Positions 45,616 to 55,006 are shown, counted from the first letter of the stretch. The stretch: DNA of 64,000 bases from Flavobacterium beibuense F44-8 (GCF_000769915.1 NZ_JRLV01000009.1:1-64000), one strand, 5' to 3'. The notes: generated from the sequence alone by a model not told the origin. A program made the numbers and translations.

Positions 45616-46410
45616 ATGACACAGGAATTTAATTTTAACAAAGAACTTACAGGTAAAGTAGCTTTGGTAACAGGAGGTACTAAAGGAACCGGTAAAGCGA
45701 TAGCAGAAAGGTTGTATGCAGCAGGAGCAACTGTAATTATTACTGCTAGGAACAGTCCTGCTCAGGAAAATAAAGATTTGTTTTTCATTGCGGCTGATTT
45801 AAGTAAGGCAGATGGAACTAAAAAGGTTGTTGATGAGGTTATGGCTAAATATGGCAAGCTTGATATTTTGATTAATAATTTAGGCGGATCTGATACTAAG
45901 GGAGGTGGATTTGTTTCGCTTAATGATAGTGATTGGGAAACAAGTATTCAAACCAATTTGCTTGCACCTGTCCGTTTGGATAGGGCTTTTTTACCCCAAA
46001 TGATAACCCGAAAGAAAGGTGTTATTATTCATATAGCCTCTATTCAGGGAAAATTACCCTTATATGATTCTACCTTGCCTTATGCGGCAGCAAAAGCAGG
46101 ATTGATTAATTATAGTAAAAACCTGTCTAATGAGGTTTCTCCAAAGGGTGTTCGTGTATTAACGGTTTCTCCAGGCTGGATTCAAACAGATGGTGCTACA
46201 TCTATGATGAATGAAATTGCTGAAAGGACAGGTGTTACTTTTAACGAGGCAGTGCAAACAGTAATGGATAGCTTGGGAGGGATACCTTACGGAAGACCAG
46301 CTAAGCCTGAAGAGGTGGCAGAACTAATAGGTTTTTTAGTTTCACACAAAGCGGATTATTTAACAGGAACAGAGTTTGTAATTGACGGTGGTACTATACC
46401 TACCGTTTAA
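45616..46410 (+). CDS. Short-chain dehydrogenase/reductase (SDR)
   Basis: 264 residues with the classical SDR pattern: cofactor loop TGGTKGTGKAIAE near residue 20, NNLGG near 90, the catalytic Ser in HIASIQG, and Tyr and Lys in YAAAKAG. The protein uses NAD(P)H to interconvert a carbonyl and an alcohol; the substrate is not apparent. It is divergent from hxlR, which likely represses it, and precedes a SnoaL-like gene after 12 bp. Confidence 0.93.
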   Translation: MTQEFNFNKELTGKVALVTGGTKGTGKAIAERLYAAGATVIITARNSPAQENKDLFFIAADLSKADGTKKVVDEVMAKYGKLDILINNLGGSDTKGGGFVSLNDSDWETSIQTNLLAPVRLDRAFLPQMITRKKGVIIHIASIQGKLPLYDSTLPYAAAKAGLINYSKNLSNEVSPKGVRVLTVSPGWIQTDGATSMMNEIAERTGVTFNEAVQTVMDSLGGIPYGRPAKPEEVAELIGFLVSHKADYLTGTEFVIDGGTIPTV

Positions 46411-46422
46411 AAATTTTATATT

Positions 46423-46758
46423 ATGGATACAACAGATTTACCAAAAGTAGTATTAGGTTTAGTAAAAGCACAAAATGATTTTGATGCTGTAGCTTATACA
46501 GATTGTTTTTCTGAAAATGCTGAGGTTTTTGATGAAGGAAAAACGTATAAAGGAAAAAAGGAAATTAAAGCCTGGATAGAAGATGCGAATAAAAGATATC
46601 AGGTTATGATGAAGCCCGTAGCTTATGCTGAAACGGGAACTGATACCAGTATTTTAAGTGCAGAAATTTCCGGTTCTTTTCCCGGGAGTCCCCTAGTATT
46701 GCAATATCACTTTAATATTGTGGAGGAGGAGATACACTCACTGGAAATAACGAGCTAA
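46423..46758 (+). CDS. SnoaL-like/NTF2-fold protein
   Basis: 111 residues with the small cone-shaped NTF2-like fold suggested by DFDAVAYTDCFSENAEVFDEGKTYKGKKEIKAWIED and a C-terminal YHFNIVEEEIHSLEI. SnoaL-like proteins are often isomerases, cyclases or hydrolases of small molecules. It is 12 bp after the SDR gene, so it is in the same operon and presumably the same pathway. Confidence 0.85.
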   Translation: MDTTDLPKVVLGLVKAQNDFDAVAYTDCFSENAEVFDEGKTYKGKKEIKAWIEDANKRYQVMMKPVAYAETGTDTSILSAEISGSFPGSPLVLQYHFNIVEEEIHSLEITS

Positions 46759-46783
46759 ATTTTAATATACTTGTATAAACCCA

Positions 46784-46811
46784 AAAAGCCTTTGAGAAAT
46801 CAAAGGCTTTT
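46784..46811. terminator. Terminator between convergent genes
   Basis: AAAAGCCTTTG pairs with CAAAGGCTTTT around AGAAAT. It ends the SDR-SnoaL operon and the 627-aa protein gene from the other side. An almost identical hairpin is at 48836. Confidence 0.85.
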
Positions 46812-46815
46812 AAAT

Positions 46816-48699
46816 TTATTGTATTTTAAATTTACTTTTTTGTTCGTTTGTTAAGTTATATGTAATCCCAAAAAATAATCCTATCCTATATTTAGAGGTA
46901 GTTAATTCTACACTATCATTAAGTTGAGTGGGGTCATAATCCTGATTAAGCTGGTAGTTTTCTTTTAATAGTTCAACTTTTTTGAAAGCTGGTCCGACTG
47001 TGAAAATAAATTTTTGTTTTTTTCCAATCAAGAGGCTAACTCCCGGGAAAAGAGAGTTTAGCTCAAATGTTTCAACATTTAGTGAAGCGCCAAGAGTTAG
47101 CCCAAAGCTAAAATTACCATTTTCCCTAAAGCTTGTATGAAACATTCCTGCTAAGGAAGGCTTGAACCTGTCTCGTCCTATTCCTTTAATCTGTTTACTT
47201 GTAATTTGTCCTAAAGAGTCTTTATAATCTTCAATTATATATTCTCCATAATAATAATTATTTTCGTTTTTGGCTAATTGAAAGTCAAAAACTGCACCTG
47301 TACTAAAATCAAAACGAACTCCGCCTTTGGTGTATTCTAGATAGGGGGAAAACTCTCTGTCTTTTGCTTCAGACTGTAAATCGGGATGCTTTCGTTTTAA
47401 TTTAACTGAAAATGATACATAATCTTCTAAAGGCTGTATAGGGGAAGAAGCAAATTCATATGAATTTTTATTTGAGAGAATGTTATTAATAGAAATTACC
47501 TGTATTAACATATCAAAAATCTTTTTTGAAGCTATAATTTTTTGGATGTTATCAACTTCACTTTTTATTAAATTATATCTTAATAGGGTATTATCTTTAG
47601 CATTAGTTTCTAATTTGTCTAAGAGTCTCCAGTTATTAACCGCCTCCCTATAAAGTTCATTGAATTCGGTAATTTTTATTTCATACTCTTGAAGAATTTT
47701 TTTTGCTAAGTCTATTCTGTTACAAATTTTATTCTCACTTTTCTCAATATATGTATCATAGCTCAGGGTAGTACTTACAGCAAGTGCTCTATATTCGAAA
47801 TAGTCATTTTCAAGTTTTAAAACTTCTTTACTTTTTGAAACAACATTTGCATATGCTTTACGTAGTTTATCAAAGGTAGAGTAGATACTTTCTTGAATAC
47901 TCTCTTGAGTTCCTTTTTCTAGTCGAAGTGAAGATAACTCTTGTTCTAAATATTCTAATTTTATTTTTTGATTTTCTAAACTTTCAAAATTTTTATTTAG
48001 TTGTTCTCTTTTTTCTGTAATATCTTTTTCAGTTTTAACGAATTCTTCATCATTTTTATCTAATTGTTTAAGAAGGTTATCTAGCTGGGCGATATTAGAC
48101 TTTAAATCGCTAATATCACTGTTAGTTTTTTTATATTCATCATTTTGTTCTTTAATTTTCTTTTGTATATTTTCTATTTCTTTGTCTAATTTTTCATCTG
48201 CTGTTTTACTGTTTTCTTTAATTTGTTGTGTTGTTAAAGTAGGGCTGGTTACATTTTTAGTTGTTATAGTCTCATCACTACTAGACTGTTTTGCAGTTTC
48301 TTCTATTTTTTTCTGTATTTCAGGATTAAAATATTCATCTGCAATGGCAATATCTTCCGATGTTATAGTGATGTCATAAGCCAGCCTGTTAATATTGATA
48401 ATTTTATAAACAACCGGTATACCAACTCTGGGTTTTACTTTGTATCTGGTATAATGTCCTTTGCTAAAATCATAAATTATGGTTTTTAGGCTGTCGTCTT
48501 CTTTCTCTCTGAGTTTGTCAAGATCTTTTGTTATCTCACTCAATTTTTTATTGAGTTGTTCAATTTCCTGTTCAGTTTTCTTTTTTTCTTCTGATAAGCT
48601 AGAGGTCTGGTTTTTAATGTTAGTAATATTTATGTCTTTGTCTTGACCATAAATATTAACAAAAAAAAGGGCACATGTAATGAGTAATAATTTTTTCAT
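46816..48699 (-). CDS. Exported coiled-coil protein with C-terminal outer-membrane-like domain
   Basis: 627 residues. Signal peptide at 1-18 (LLITCALFFVNIYGQ), then long coiled-coil stretches at about 25-70 and 165-275 (Lys/Glu/Leu-rich heptads such as KKTEQEIEQLNKKLSEITKDLDKL). The last 200 residues have alternating beta strands (VRFDFSTGAVFDF, FSFGLTLGASLNVETFE, KYRIGLFFGITYNLT), as in outer-membrane beta barrels. It may span the periplasm or be a surface scaffold. It is flanked by nearly identical hairpins. Confidence 0.8.
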   Translation of the reverse strand: MKKLLLITCALFFVNIYGQDKDINITNIKNQTSSLSEEKKKTEQEIEQLNKKLSEITKDLDKLREKEDDSLKTIIYDFSKGHYTRYKVKPRVGIPVVYKIININRLAYDITITSEDIAIADEYFNPEIQKKIEETAKQSSSDETITTKNVTSPTLTTQQIKENSKTADEKLDKEIENIQKKIKEQNDEYKKTNSDISDLKSNIAQLDNLLKQLDKNDEEFVKTEKDITEKREQLNKNFESLENQKIKLEYLEQELSSLRLEKGTQESIQESIYSTFDKLRKAYANVVSKSKEVLKLENDYFEYRALAVSTTLSYDTYIEKSENKICNRIDLAKKILQEYEIKITEFNELYREAVNNWRLLDKLETNAKDNTLLRYNLIKSEVDNIQKIIASKKIFDMLIQVISINNILSNKNSYEFASSPIQPLEDYVSFSVKLKRKHPDLQSEAKDREFSPYLEYTKGGVRFDFSTGAVFDFQLAKNENNYYYGEYIIEDYKDSLGQITSKQIKGIGRDRFKPSLAGMFHTSFRENGNFSFGLTLGASLNVETFELNSLFPGVSLLIGKKQKFIFTVGPAFKKVELLKENYQLNQDYDPTQLNDSVELTTSKYRIGLFFGITYNLTNEQKSKFKIQ

Positions 48700-49190
48700 G
48701 ATAAGGTGTTTTTTAAATTGTATGTTAAAATTAACATAACAAACTGAAAAACAGCTTTATATAATTGTTAATTAAATGTAAAAATTTTAATTATTTAAGA
48801 TAATGATGAGGAATAGTAAAGAAAGTATATAAACCAAAAAAGCCTTTGATTTCTCAAAGGCTTTTTGTGAACGATATGGTACAAAACTCGAACCAATTAA
48901 TAGAGGATTTAAAGCTTTTAGCTGATATACTAGCTGCTTAAAAAATCAAACCACTTATTTATGAAGTAGTTTTGTTCAATTGCTTCTTTATTGCCCCTTT
49001 AAAGGCGTTTTTGCCCCTTTATTGCCCCTTTGAAGAAATATAGTATTTTCTTTCAATGAACTCCTTATGGACTTCCTATATTGGACTAAGAATAGTTTAT
49101 CACAATTTACTACTATCAGTATTAATATCATTGTGCCTGATACCTATAACTTGAATGGAACAATAATTTGACGGACAAGATTAATTGACA
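48700..49190. other. Island junction region with decayed AlbA_2 gene tail
   Basis: A gap of about 490 bp at the change from core-type genes to the defence island. After the hairpin at 48836, an open frame continues on the plus strand from about 48840 to the TAA at 48940-48942 (NDMVQNSNQLIEDLKLLADIL), possibly a remnant. On the minus strand, 48976-49060 reads FKGAIKGQKRL with stops and resembles the 3' end of the AlbA_2 gene at 49921, including repeated AAAGGGGCAATAAA units. This looks like a decayed copy. No integrase is visible. Confidence 0.35.
48836..48865. terminator. Terminator hairpin near the island junction
   Basis: AAAAAGCCTTTG pairs with CAAAGGCTTTTT around ATTTCT. The loop is the reverse complement of the one at 46784, while the left flank TATAAACC is shared in direct orientation. 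Confidence 0.8.
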
Positions 49191-49697
49191 TTATTTACCA
49201 TTCCAAGGTTGGGCAGATATTAAATCTTTGGATTTCCATTCTTCTAAAACGGTTAGTGCATTTTTATCGGGCACATATAAGAAATTAATTTTACGCTCAT
49301 TGGCACTTTTTCGTAATTCATCAAATATAAATGTATCATCAAACCCAACTTTAGCGGCATCAGCATTTGTATTCGCATAATAGACTTTTTGAATTTTTGC
49401 CCAATAAATAGCACCTAAGCACATAGGACAGGGCTCTAATGTGGTGTACATTTGGCATTCAGATAATTGAAGATCATTGATATTTCTGCAAGCCCTTTCA
49501 ATAGCGACCATTTCTCCGTGTGATGTTGGATTGACCCGCTCAAAAATTTCATTATGTCCCTCTCCAATAATTTTACCATTTCTAACAATTACACAGCCAA
49601 TTGGAAGACCTTTGCCGCTCTTGTATGCCATTTTCGAAAGCTCAATTGCTCTCAACATAAATTTAGGATGATAATCCTGATCCATAATTTCGTTCAT
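49191..49697 (-). CDS. Guanine deaminase-like nucleoside/base deaminase
   Basis: 168 residues of the cytidine-deaminase superfamily. The zinc motif is His60-Gly-Glu62 (SHGEMVAIERA) and Cys90/Cys93 (EPCPMCLGAIYWA). The following VGFDDTFIFDEL stretch and extended C-terminus are characteristic of the guanine deaminase GuaD of Bacillus rather than tRNA deaminase TadA. It would turn guanine into xanthine. The gene stands alone at the edge of the island. Confidence 0.85.
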   Translation of the reverse strand: MNEIMDQDYHPKFMLRAIELSKMAYKSGKGLPIGCVIVRNGKIIGEGHNEIFERVNPTSHGEMVAIERACRNINDLQLSECQMYTTLEPCPMCLGAIYWAKIQKVYYANTNADAAKVGFDDTFIFDELRKSANERKINFLYVPDKNALTVLEEWKSKDLISAQPWNGK

Positions 49698-49920
49698 TAC
49701 TTTAGCATTTGAGTTGCAAATTTATTCAATCCTTGCAGGTATCACTCTACTATAAATGAATTTTCCAGTTCACAAAAGGTATTTACCAACACCACAAACA
49801 TACCTTGCATGAGCGTTTGGATTTTGGAAATCGGAACAAAGTAATTACCTGTGTGGAGACAGAGGCAGATTCAATATATATAGTTTTTGTACAATTGCTC
49901 TTTTATTGCCCTTTTGGAGA

Positions 49921-51297
49921 CTATTTTACTCCTTTATTTCCCCTTTGGAGAATATAGTAGGTCCCCTTTCCTGTGGAACCTATTTTGGTTATAAAATTTC
50001 TATCAACAAGCATTTGTAAATCATAAGACACCATCCTCTTGGAGATTTCAAAAAGTGCTTGGTATTGTTTATTATTAATTCGACCATTCTCTTTAATAAA
50101 CAATAAGGCCTTTATATGTCGAGATTCAAGATTGTATGTTTTCAGAATTTCTTCTGTATAAATATCTTTTAGAAAAATAACACTTACTCCACCTTGATCT
50201 TCCTCAATAATCGGTTCAGGCAATCCTGCCTCTTTACAGGCATCAATGATTTTATTTATCCCTCGCCCCCAGGATTCGATATAACCAGCTTTAAAAAATG
50301 CATTGGCTATATTTCGATTTCGGGGATAGGATGAATGTTCTTGTTTTAGTTTATCAATTGTCAATTCCTCTGGTAAAGTTCCCGGATTCCATAAAAGTAA
50401 TCGATCATCATACACTCGAAGAAAGGTATATGTGCTGGAATAATCCTTATGAATAATAGCATTCAATATTGCTTCTCTTAATGCCGTTTCTGGATATTCC
50501 AACGGTTCCATACGCTCCAATCCCTTATAGGAAATAGGTCTAACCAAATATTTGGTTTTAAGGATTTCGATTACTTTATCAGCCATCTCAAAAATATTGG
50601 TTTCAACTATGTCTTGAAATAAAAGATCATGGCTGGACTTTCCAAATCGCCCAATCTTGAAACTTGCCGTTACCGATACCTTGATTAGATTTTTCCCAAA
50701 TAATAAAACGGCGGCATTTGTTAGCTGCCCTTTTTCTGTAAGAAGTCCAAGGTTTTTGAATAGGGTTTGTTTGCCAATCTTTAGCGTATTTGGAGGAATA
50801 CGATCTTTCTCAATTGCTTTAATAATAAATTTTTGAATGCTATTACCATTAAGGTCGGAAAATGTTATTCCTTCAACTGCCATATCCTCCCATTTCTTTC
50901 CCATTTTATTGAGCAACAGATTTTGTAAAGCAATTCCTTTAAGTTCTTGTTTGGTGCTTCCGCTTCGGTAGTGATAAACTCCATGATAAGCAATGGGTAC
51001 ATTACTAATCGGAACGATAATTTCAAGATAGTTTTTTCCTTCAGCCGCATGCAGATTCACATCAACCACAACTCCTAAATGGTTAACGGACTTATTTGGA
51101 ATGTCTTCCATTAACTTTTTGTGATTATCTACGCCGATAATATTTCCATTATCATCAATACCAATATAAATATGCCCTCCTTTTGCATTGGCAAATCCAC
51201 AAATCCATTTCAGGTATTCATCCCTCCAAGCCTGCTTGTATTCTATATTTTGAGTTTCTCCTCGCTCCATTTTCACTTTGCATTTTCTCAAATACAA
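49921..51297 (-). CDS. AlbA_2 DNA-binding/ATPase transcriptional regulator
   Basis: 458 residues. The N-terminal AlbA_2 (Schlafen-like) domain has EYKQAWRDEYLKWICGFANAKGGHIYIGIDDNG near residue 20. The middle region resembles the RecG-like HATPase_c_4 domain (ETALREAILNAIIHKDYSS near 276; IESWGRGINKI near 345). The C-terminal 80 residues form a winged helix (GRINNKQYQALFEISKRMVSYDLQMLV). Such proteins are common in defence islands and may be transcription regulators. It is in line with the restriction operon after an 89-bp gap. Confidence 0.9.
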   Translation of the reverse strand: MYLRKCKVKMERGETQNIEYKQAWRDEYLKWICGFANAKGGHIYIGIDDNGNIIGVDNHKKLMEDIPNKSVNHLGVVVDVNLHAAEGKNYLEIIVPISNVPIAYHGVYHYRSGSTKQELKGIALQNLLLNKMGKKWEDMAVEGITFSDLNGNSIQKFIIKAIEKDRIPPNTLKIGKQTLFKNLGLLTEKGQLTNAAVLLFGKNLIKVSVTASFKIGRFGKSSHDLLFQDIVETNIFEMADKVIEILKTKYLVRPISYKGLERMEPLEYPETALREAILNAIIHKDYSSTYTFLRVYDDRLLLWNPGTLPEELTIDKLKQEHSSYPRNRNIANAFFKAGYIESWGRGINKIIDACKEAGLPEPIIEEDQGGVSVIFLKDIYTEEILKTYNLESRHIKALLFIKENGRINNKQYQALFEISKRMVSYDLQMLVDRNFITKIGSTGKGTYYILQRGNKGVK

Positions 51298-51386
51298 AGC
51301 TACCTATTACGTGTTTTTTTATCCTACTCAAAATGTGGTGGGGAAACCTTGTTATTATGCGCCCTACATTCTCTTATACTATAATT

Positions 51387-52466
51387 CTATATCGTTGCTA
51401 AATTATATTTATTAATTGCAGAATTATCTATTTTTCTAACAATCATCAACAAGTATTTAATATGCTCCAAAAATTTATCTAATGACAGCTCATGCTGCTG
51501 ATTAATAGAAAACTCACCCTGAAAGTATTGAAGAAACTTTTCATCAACAACCCCATTCTTATGTGCATATAAATGTCGAATCTGAAGTATCTTTTCTATT
51601 TCATTCTGTTCCTGATCTGTTATTGATTTGAGATCTCTTATCTGATTATTCTCAGAGATGAACCCTTTAACACTGCCTCTTTGAAGCTTGCTGAGTTTTT
51701 TCTTAGCGATATAATCAATGAACTCCTGAATATCGCTACAATTTAAAACCTCTTTTATAGAAACTTGTTGGTCCGACTTGAGAGTCTCTGGCTTTGCTAG
51801 ATATATTTCATATAATAAATCCGATAAATAGGTCTCAAAGTTATCGGCACAAGATGAAAATAGTATTCGCATTAGAATTTTTCCTTCATTATTTGTAGTG
51901 GCAATGGAAGGTTGCTCTGGGTAGAGAATTTGATCAAGATCAGAAACAATATTTAATAGGCTTTTATAGTGATCTATAAATTTAGACATTGAACCGGAAC
52001 AACTATTCTGATAATTATTAAGTTCAATGAATAAACTGCTAATTCCAATGTATGTATTAGTGATATTAATTTCATTGGGATTATTAAGAACATTTACAGA
52101 ACCCTTTCTTTGGTAAATTTTACCTTCTATCGTAACCAAATCAGATGAAGCTTCTACCTGAATAACATAAACTCTTTTCTCTTGATGTAGATAGTAGTTG
52201 TAGTTAATATTGGGTTTCGGAGAAAGCAAATCCAGAGCTTTGTGAAGTATTGAATTGGCACGAAAATCTTCACTTAAACCATGCACAATCATTTTTCCAT
52301 TTCGCTCTGTTACCCCTAATACTATTATTCCTCCTGCAGAATTAGCAAATGCACAAATAATCTGTCCCAAAGTTCTAGCAGGAGGTAAAACGGACTTGTA
52401 TTCTAATTTTTCCCCTTCTGGTTTTCCAATTATATTAGAAATATCCGATATCGTTTCTTGCTTCAT
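51387..52466 (-). CDS. AlbA_2-HEPN-like fusion protein
   Basis: 359 residues. The N-terminal AlbA_2 domain (about 1-125) has EKLEYKSVLPPARTLGQIICAFANSAGGIIVLGV. A linker follows, then an all-helical domain (about 195-350) with ILQIRHLYAHKNGVV, in which Arg297 and His302 form the RxxxxH motif of HEPN ribonucleases. HEPN proteins often cut RNA in abortive defence or toxin systems. It begins 2 bp after the ATPase gene stop and is the last gene of the tightly spaced run. The activity is inferred. Confidence 0.75.
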   Translation of the reverse strand: MKQETISDISNIIGKPEGEKLEYKSVLPPARTLGQIICAFANSAGGIIVLGVTERNGKMIVHGLSEDFRANSILHKALDLLSPKPNINYNYYLHQEKRVYVIQVEASSDLVTIEGKIYQRKGSVNVLNNPNEINITNTYIGISSLFIELNNYQNSCSGSMSKFIDHYKSLLNIVSDLDQILYPEQPSIATTNNEGKILMRILFSSCADNFETYLSDLLYEIYLAKPETLKSDQQVSIKEVLNCSDIQEFIDYIAKKKLSKLQRGSVKGFISENNQIRDLKSITDQEQNEIEKILQIRHLYAHKNGVVDEKFLQYFQGEFSINQQHELSLDKFLEHIKYLLMIVRKIDNSAINKYNLATI

Positions 52467-52468
52467 CT

Positions 52469-55006
52469 TTAAATGGGGAATTTTCTTATTTGTGCTGATT
52501 TCAAAATATGTCCTAAAGTTATTTGCTTAACATCAGTACCATCGTCAACCCATAGTTCGGATGATTCATAATCTAGCGTGTCACGTTCCGAACCATAATA
52601 GATAATAACCTCTCCACTGTAAGCAGGACGAAATACAATACTTATAGGCTGATTATTTTTATAAATTCCCGCTAAAATTGTAGTAGCCGTCTGATCATCC
52701 ATCAACGATAAATCATATTCATCTAAAGTTTCCAAATGGTCGATTACTCTTTGTTTCGCTTGTGCAATAAATGACTGTGCTAGCACAAACATATCAGTAG
52801 TAGGGATAGAATCGTGAGCGAACAGGGATTTTAAATCCTTATCTTCTAACGCCTTTTTCCAATCTTCTATATTAGAAATTCCCATGCTAACTAAAAGCTC
52901 TTGAGTTATAGGTAACAAATTGTTTTCATCATTAGTGTTTTCACCAAGCAAAGCCCTTAAATCTTCTGTAGAGTTTACGTTAAACTCTTTCAATAGATCA
53001 TCTAATTGTTCAGCTTTATCAATATTCTCAAGAATTTCCTCGTCATCATATAGCAAATGTTTACTTCGATATATTGTGGGGAATAATTGTTTTGCTTTTT
53101 CCGGGTACTTTCGAAAATATAATAGAAGTTGATTCAATGCATTGCGGAACTCTTGGGCTACTTCCCTGTCAATTGTTTTGGAATTCACTTCAGAAGTAAT
53201 CTCTTTTATAACATAGCTTTGATCAATTATTTTGTCACCAAAATCAACGCCTATTTGATTATCTGCGAGTTTTGCTCTTATGTCGTTTCCAAATTCTTTT
53301 AGGATATCTTTAAACGTCTCCTCAATATCTCCTTTGTCTAGGCTTAATTGTGCTTTTTTCCAAAAATCACCGTTTTGGTCAGGAATCAAAACTCTATTTT
53401 CCATTATGGAGTGGAATTCTTTTTCATCTAGCTTTAATAATAAGTAGAAGTCATTGAGCCATTCAATCCCAGATCGATTTGCTAAAACTTTTTCTAAGTC
53501 ACTTACCTTTTTTTTATATTCTACAAAAGCAGAAAACTGATCTAGAGTTAGTTTAGCACACTCATTCCATGCTAAACGATACCATAATTCAACTTGATCT
53601 TTTGCAGGGAGCTGGTGCGGAAACCACTCTTTTGCCAATCCCCACATTTTTTCGCGAATTTCTTTTCTATTAGAATATGGAAACCAGATATAAGCTTTAT
53701 CATCATCGCCTAAAATTGCTGTTAGATTTCCATCTGCTGTATTAACTATTTTCGACCGTAAAATCTTTGATCTCAAAGGTTTTAAAACAGAATCGTTGAA
53801 CCAACTTTCATTAATCCAATAAGGTGATTGTTTAAGTGGTGTTATTTCTGCTAATAAATGTAAATTTTTCCATTTGTTTTCGATGGCAAAATCTAGGAGA
53901 ATAAAATATAGCTCAATAGCTTCATCGACTATTTTTTTATTCTCTTGAACTAGTGGGTTCGACCTTTGTTCTGTACTGTTAAGAAATACTCCATCCCTAG
54001 GATCAGTTGGATTAAAATTTGGATTATTAACAATAACAGGAAAAGGGAATATTTCCGTCCCAATAAGTGGGAAATCACAGAATAGCTTAGGCGTATCTTT
54101 ATTAATGGGAAGGATTTCTATTTCACCCCCATTAGTATTAATGGGAACGACAATATTCGTAAAACCTTTAGTTAGCTTTACATATGTCAATTCTTCGGTA
54201 GTATCTTTATCTCCTTTTTGTATGAATACGGATCGATATTCCAAGGAAGTTTCTTCAGCTTTATTTTTATTTGTATAGTAAAGATGATTAAGGTGGAACA
54301 CCTCTACAGCTTCTATTTCATTTACAAAAAGTAAAGCAAAAGGTAAACATTTTTGCAAATCTTCGAATCCAGCATTTGCTATTTGAATACTAAGCTTATC
54401 GGGTAGTGAATAAGAAAAAGACGTGTTAAGATTGTCTTTATTATATGATTTATAAGGTTCTATTTCGTCCAGATTAGCAACCGAGTCCTTTGCTTTTTGA
54501 ACAGCTGTGGTAATCTCTTCAAGTTCATATCCACTTCTGTCTAATGTTAATGTAAATTTCCTGTATGGTAATTCTGGCTCTTTTGCTACTCCATTTACTG
54601 TCACCACTTCAGACAGAAGATGCGTGGTTAAGAAACCTGTACCAAACCTTCCTGTATTTTTTCGTTTGCCATCAGTATCTTTTGCCCGATCTTTTGTAGA
54701 AATTTGTTCAATTAAAAAGCGGATATTATCAGCTGTAAACGGCTTGCCATTATGTCTAAAGATAACCTTTGAAAGCAAATCATCATCTTCAAAGTCTATT
54801 CTTATATTAACACCGTTATCATAATGAACATCTTTAGCATTTTGTATTAGTTCCCATATCCATCGCCTTGGAGCTGTTACCGAATCTTGTGCTTTAGAAC
54901 GTAAATCATTCATATCACGAAGAATTTTTGTGGCTATATTTTGATAGTGGGCTTTATGCTCAGACTCTTCAAATTTTTGCTTATAAGTTATTGTTGTATT
55001 AGTCAT
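52469..55006 (-). CDS. Sacsin/GHKL-type ATPase (845 aa)
   Basis: The N-terminal 130 residues form an Hsp90/sacsin-like GHKL ATPase: N box WIWELIQNAKD with Asn56, a degenerate G1 loop FRHNGKPF (the usual Asp replaced by His), and G2 GRFGTGFLTTH (119-129). The remaining 700 residues are mostly helical with no named domain. GHKL ATPases of this kind are frequent in restriction and other defence loci. It lies 51 bp downstream of the YgjP-like gene, and the next gene starts 2 bp after its stop. Confidence 0.85.
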   Translation of the reverse strand: MTNTTITYKQKFEESEHKAHYQNIATKILRDMNDLRSKAQDSVTAPRRWIWELIQNAKDVHYDNGVNIRIDFEDDDLLSKVIFRHNGKPFTADNIRFLIEQISTKDRAKDTDGKRKNTGRFGTGFLTTHLLSEVVTVNGVAKEPELPYRKFTLTLDRSGYELEEITTAVQKAKDSVANLDEIEPYKSYNKDNLNTSFSYSLPDKLSIQIANAGFEDLQKCLPFALLFVNEIEAVEVFHLNHLYYTNKNKAEETSLEYRSVFIQKGDKDTTEELTYVKLTKGFTNIVVPINTNGGEIEILPINKDTPKLFCDFPLIGTEIFPFPVIVNNPNFNPTDPRDGVFLNSTEQRSNPLVQENKKIVDEAIELYFILLDFAIENKWKNLHLLAEITPLKQSPYWINESWFNDSVLKPLRSKILRSKIVNTADGNLTAILGDDDKAYIWFPYSNRKEIREKMWGLAKEWFPHQLPAKDQVELWYRLAWNECAKLTLDQFSAFVEYKKKVSDLEKVLANRSGIEWLNDFYLLLKLDEKEFHSIMENRVLIPDQNGDFWKKAQLSLDKGDIEETFKDILKEFGNDIRAKLADNQIGVDFGDKIIDQSYVIKEITSEVNSKTIDREVAQEFRNALNQLLLYFRKYPEKAKQLFPTIYRSKHLLYDDEEILENIDKAEQLDDLLKEFNVNSTEDLRALLGENTNDENNLLPITQELLVSMGISNIEDWKKALEDKDLKSLFAHDSIPTTDMFVLAQSFIAQAKQRVIDHLETLDEYDLSLMDDQTATTILAGIYKNNQPISIVFRPAYSGEVIIYYGSERDTLDYESSELWVDDGTDVKQITLGHILKSAQIRKFPI

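Noticed and set aside
48880..48920. TTCGAGT on the minus strand, like a tRNA T-loop, as a tRNA gene or attachment site
   Set aside because: The stem around it pairs poorly and no D-arm or acceptor stem is present. At most it is a remnant.
49191..49697. tRNA adenosine deaminase TadA
   Set aside because: The longer C-terminus with VGFDDTFIF and the HGE in place of HAE fit guanine deaminase better.
52469..55006. Restriction methyltransferase or HsdM in the island
   Set aside because: No SAM-binding FxGxG or NPPF/DPPY motif in any island gene; the protein is a GHKL ATPase.
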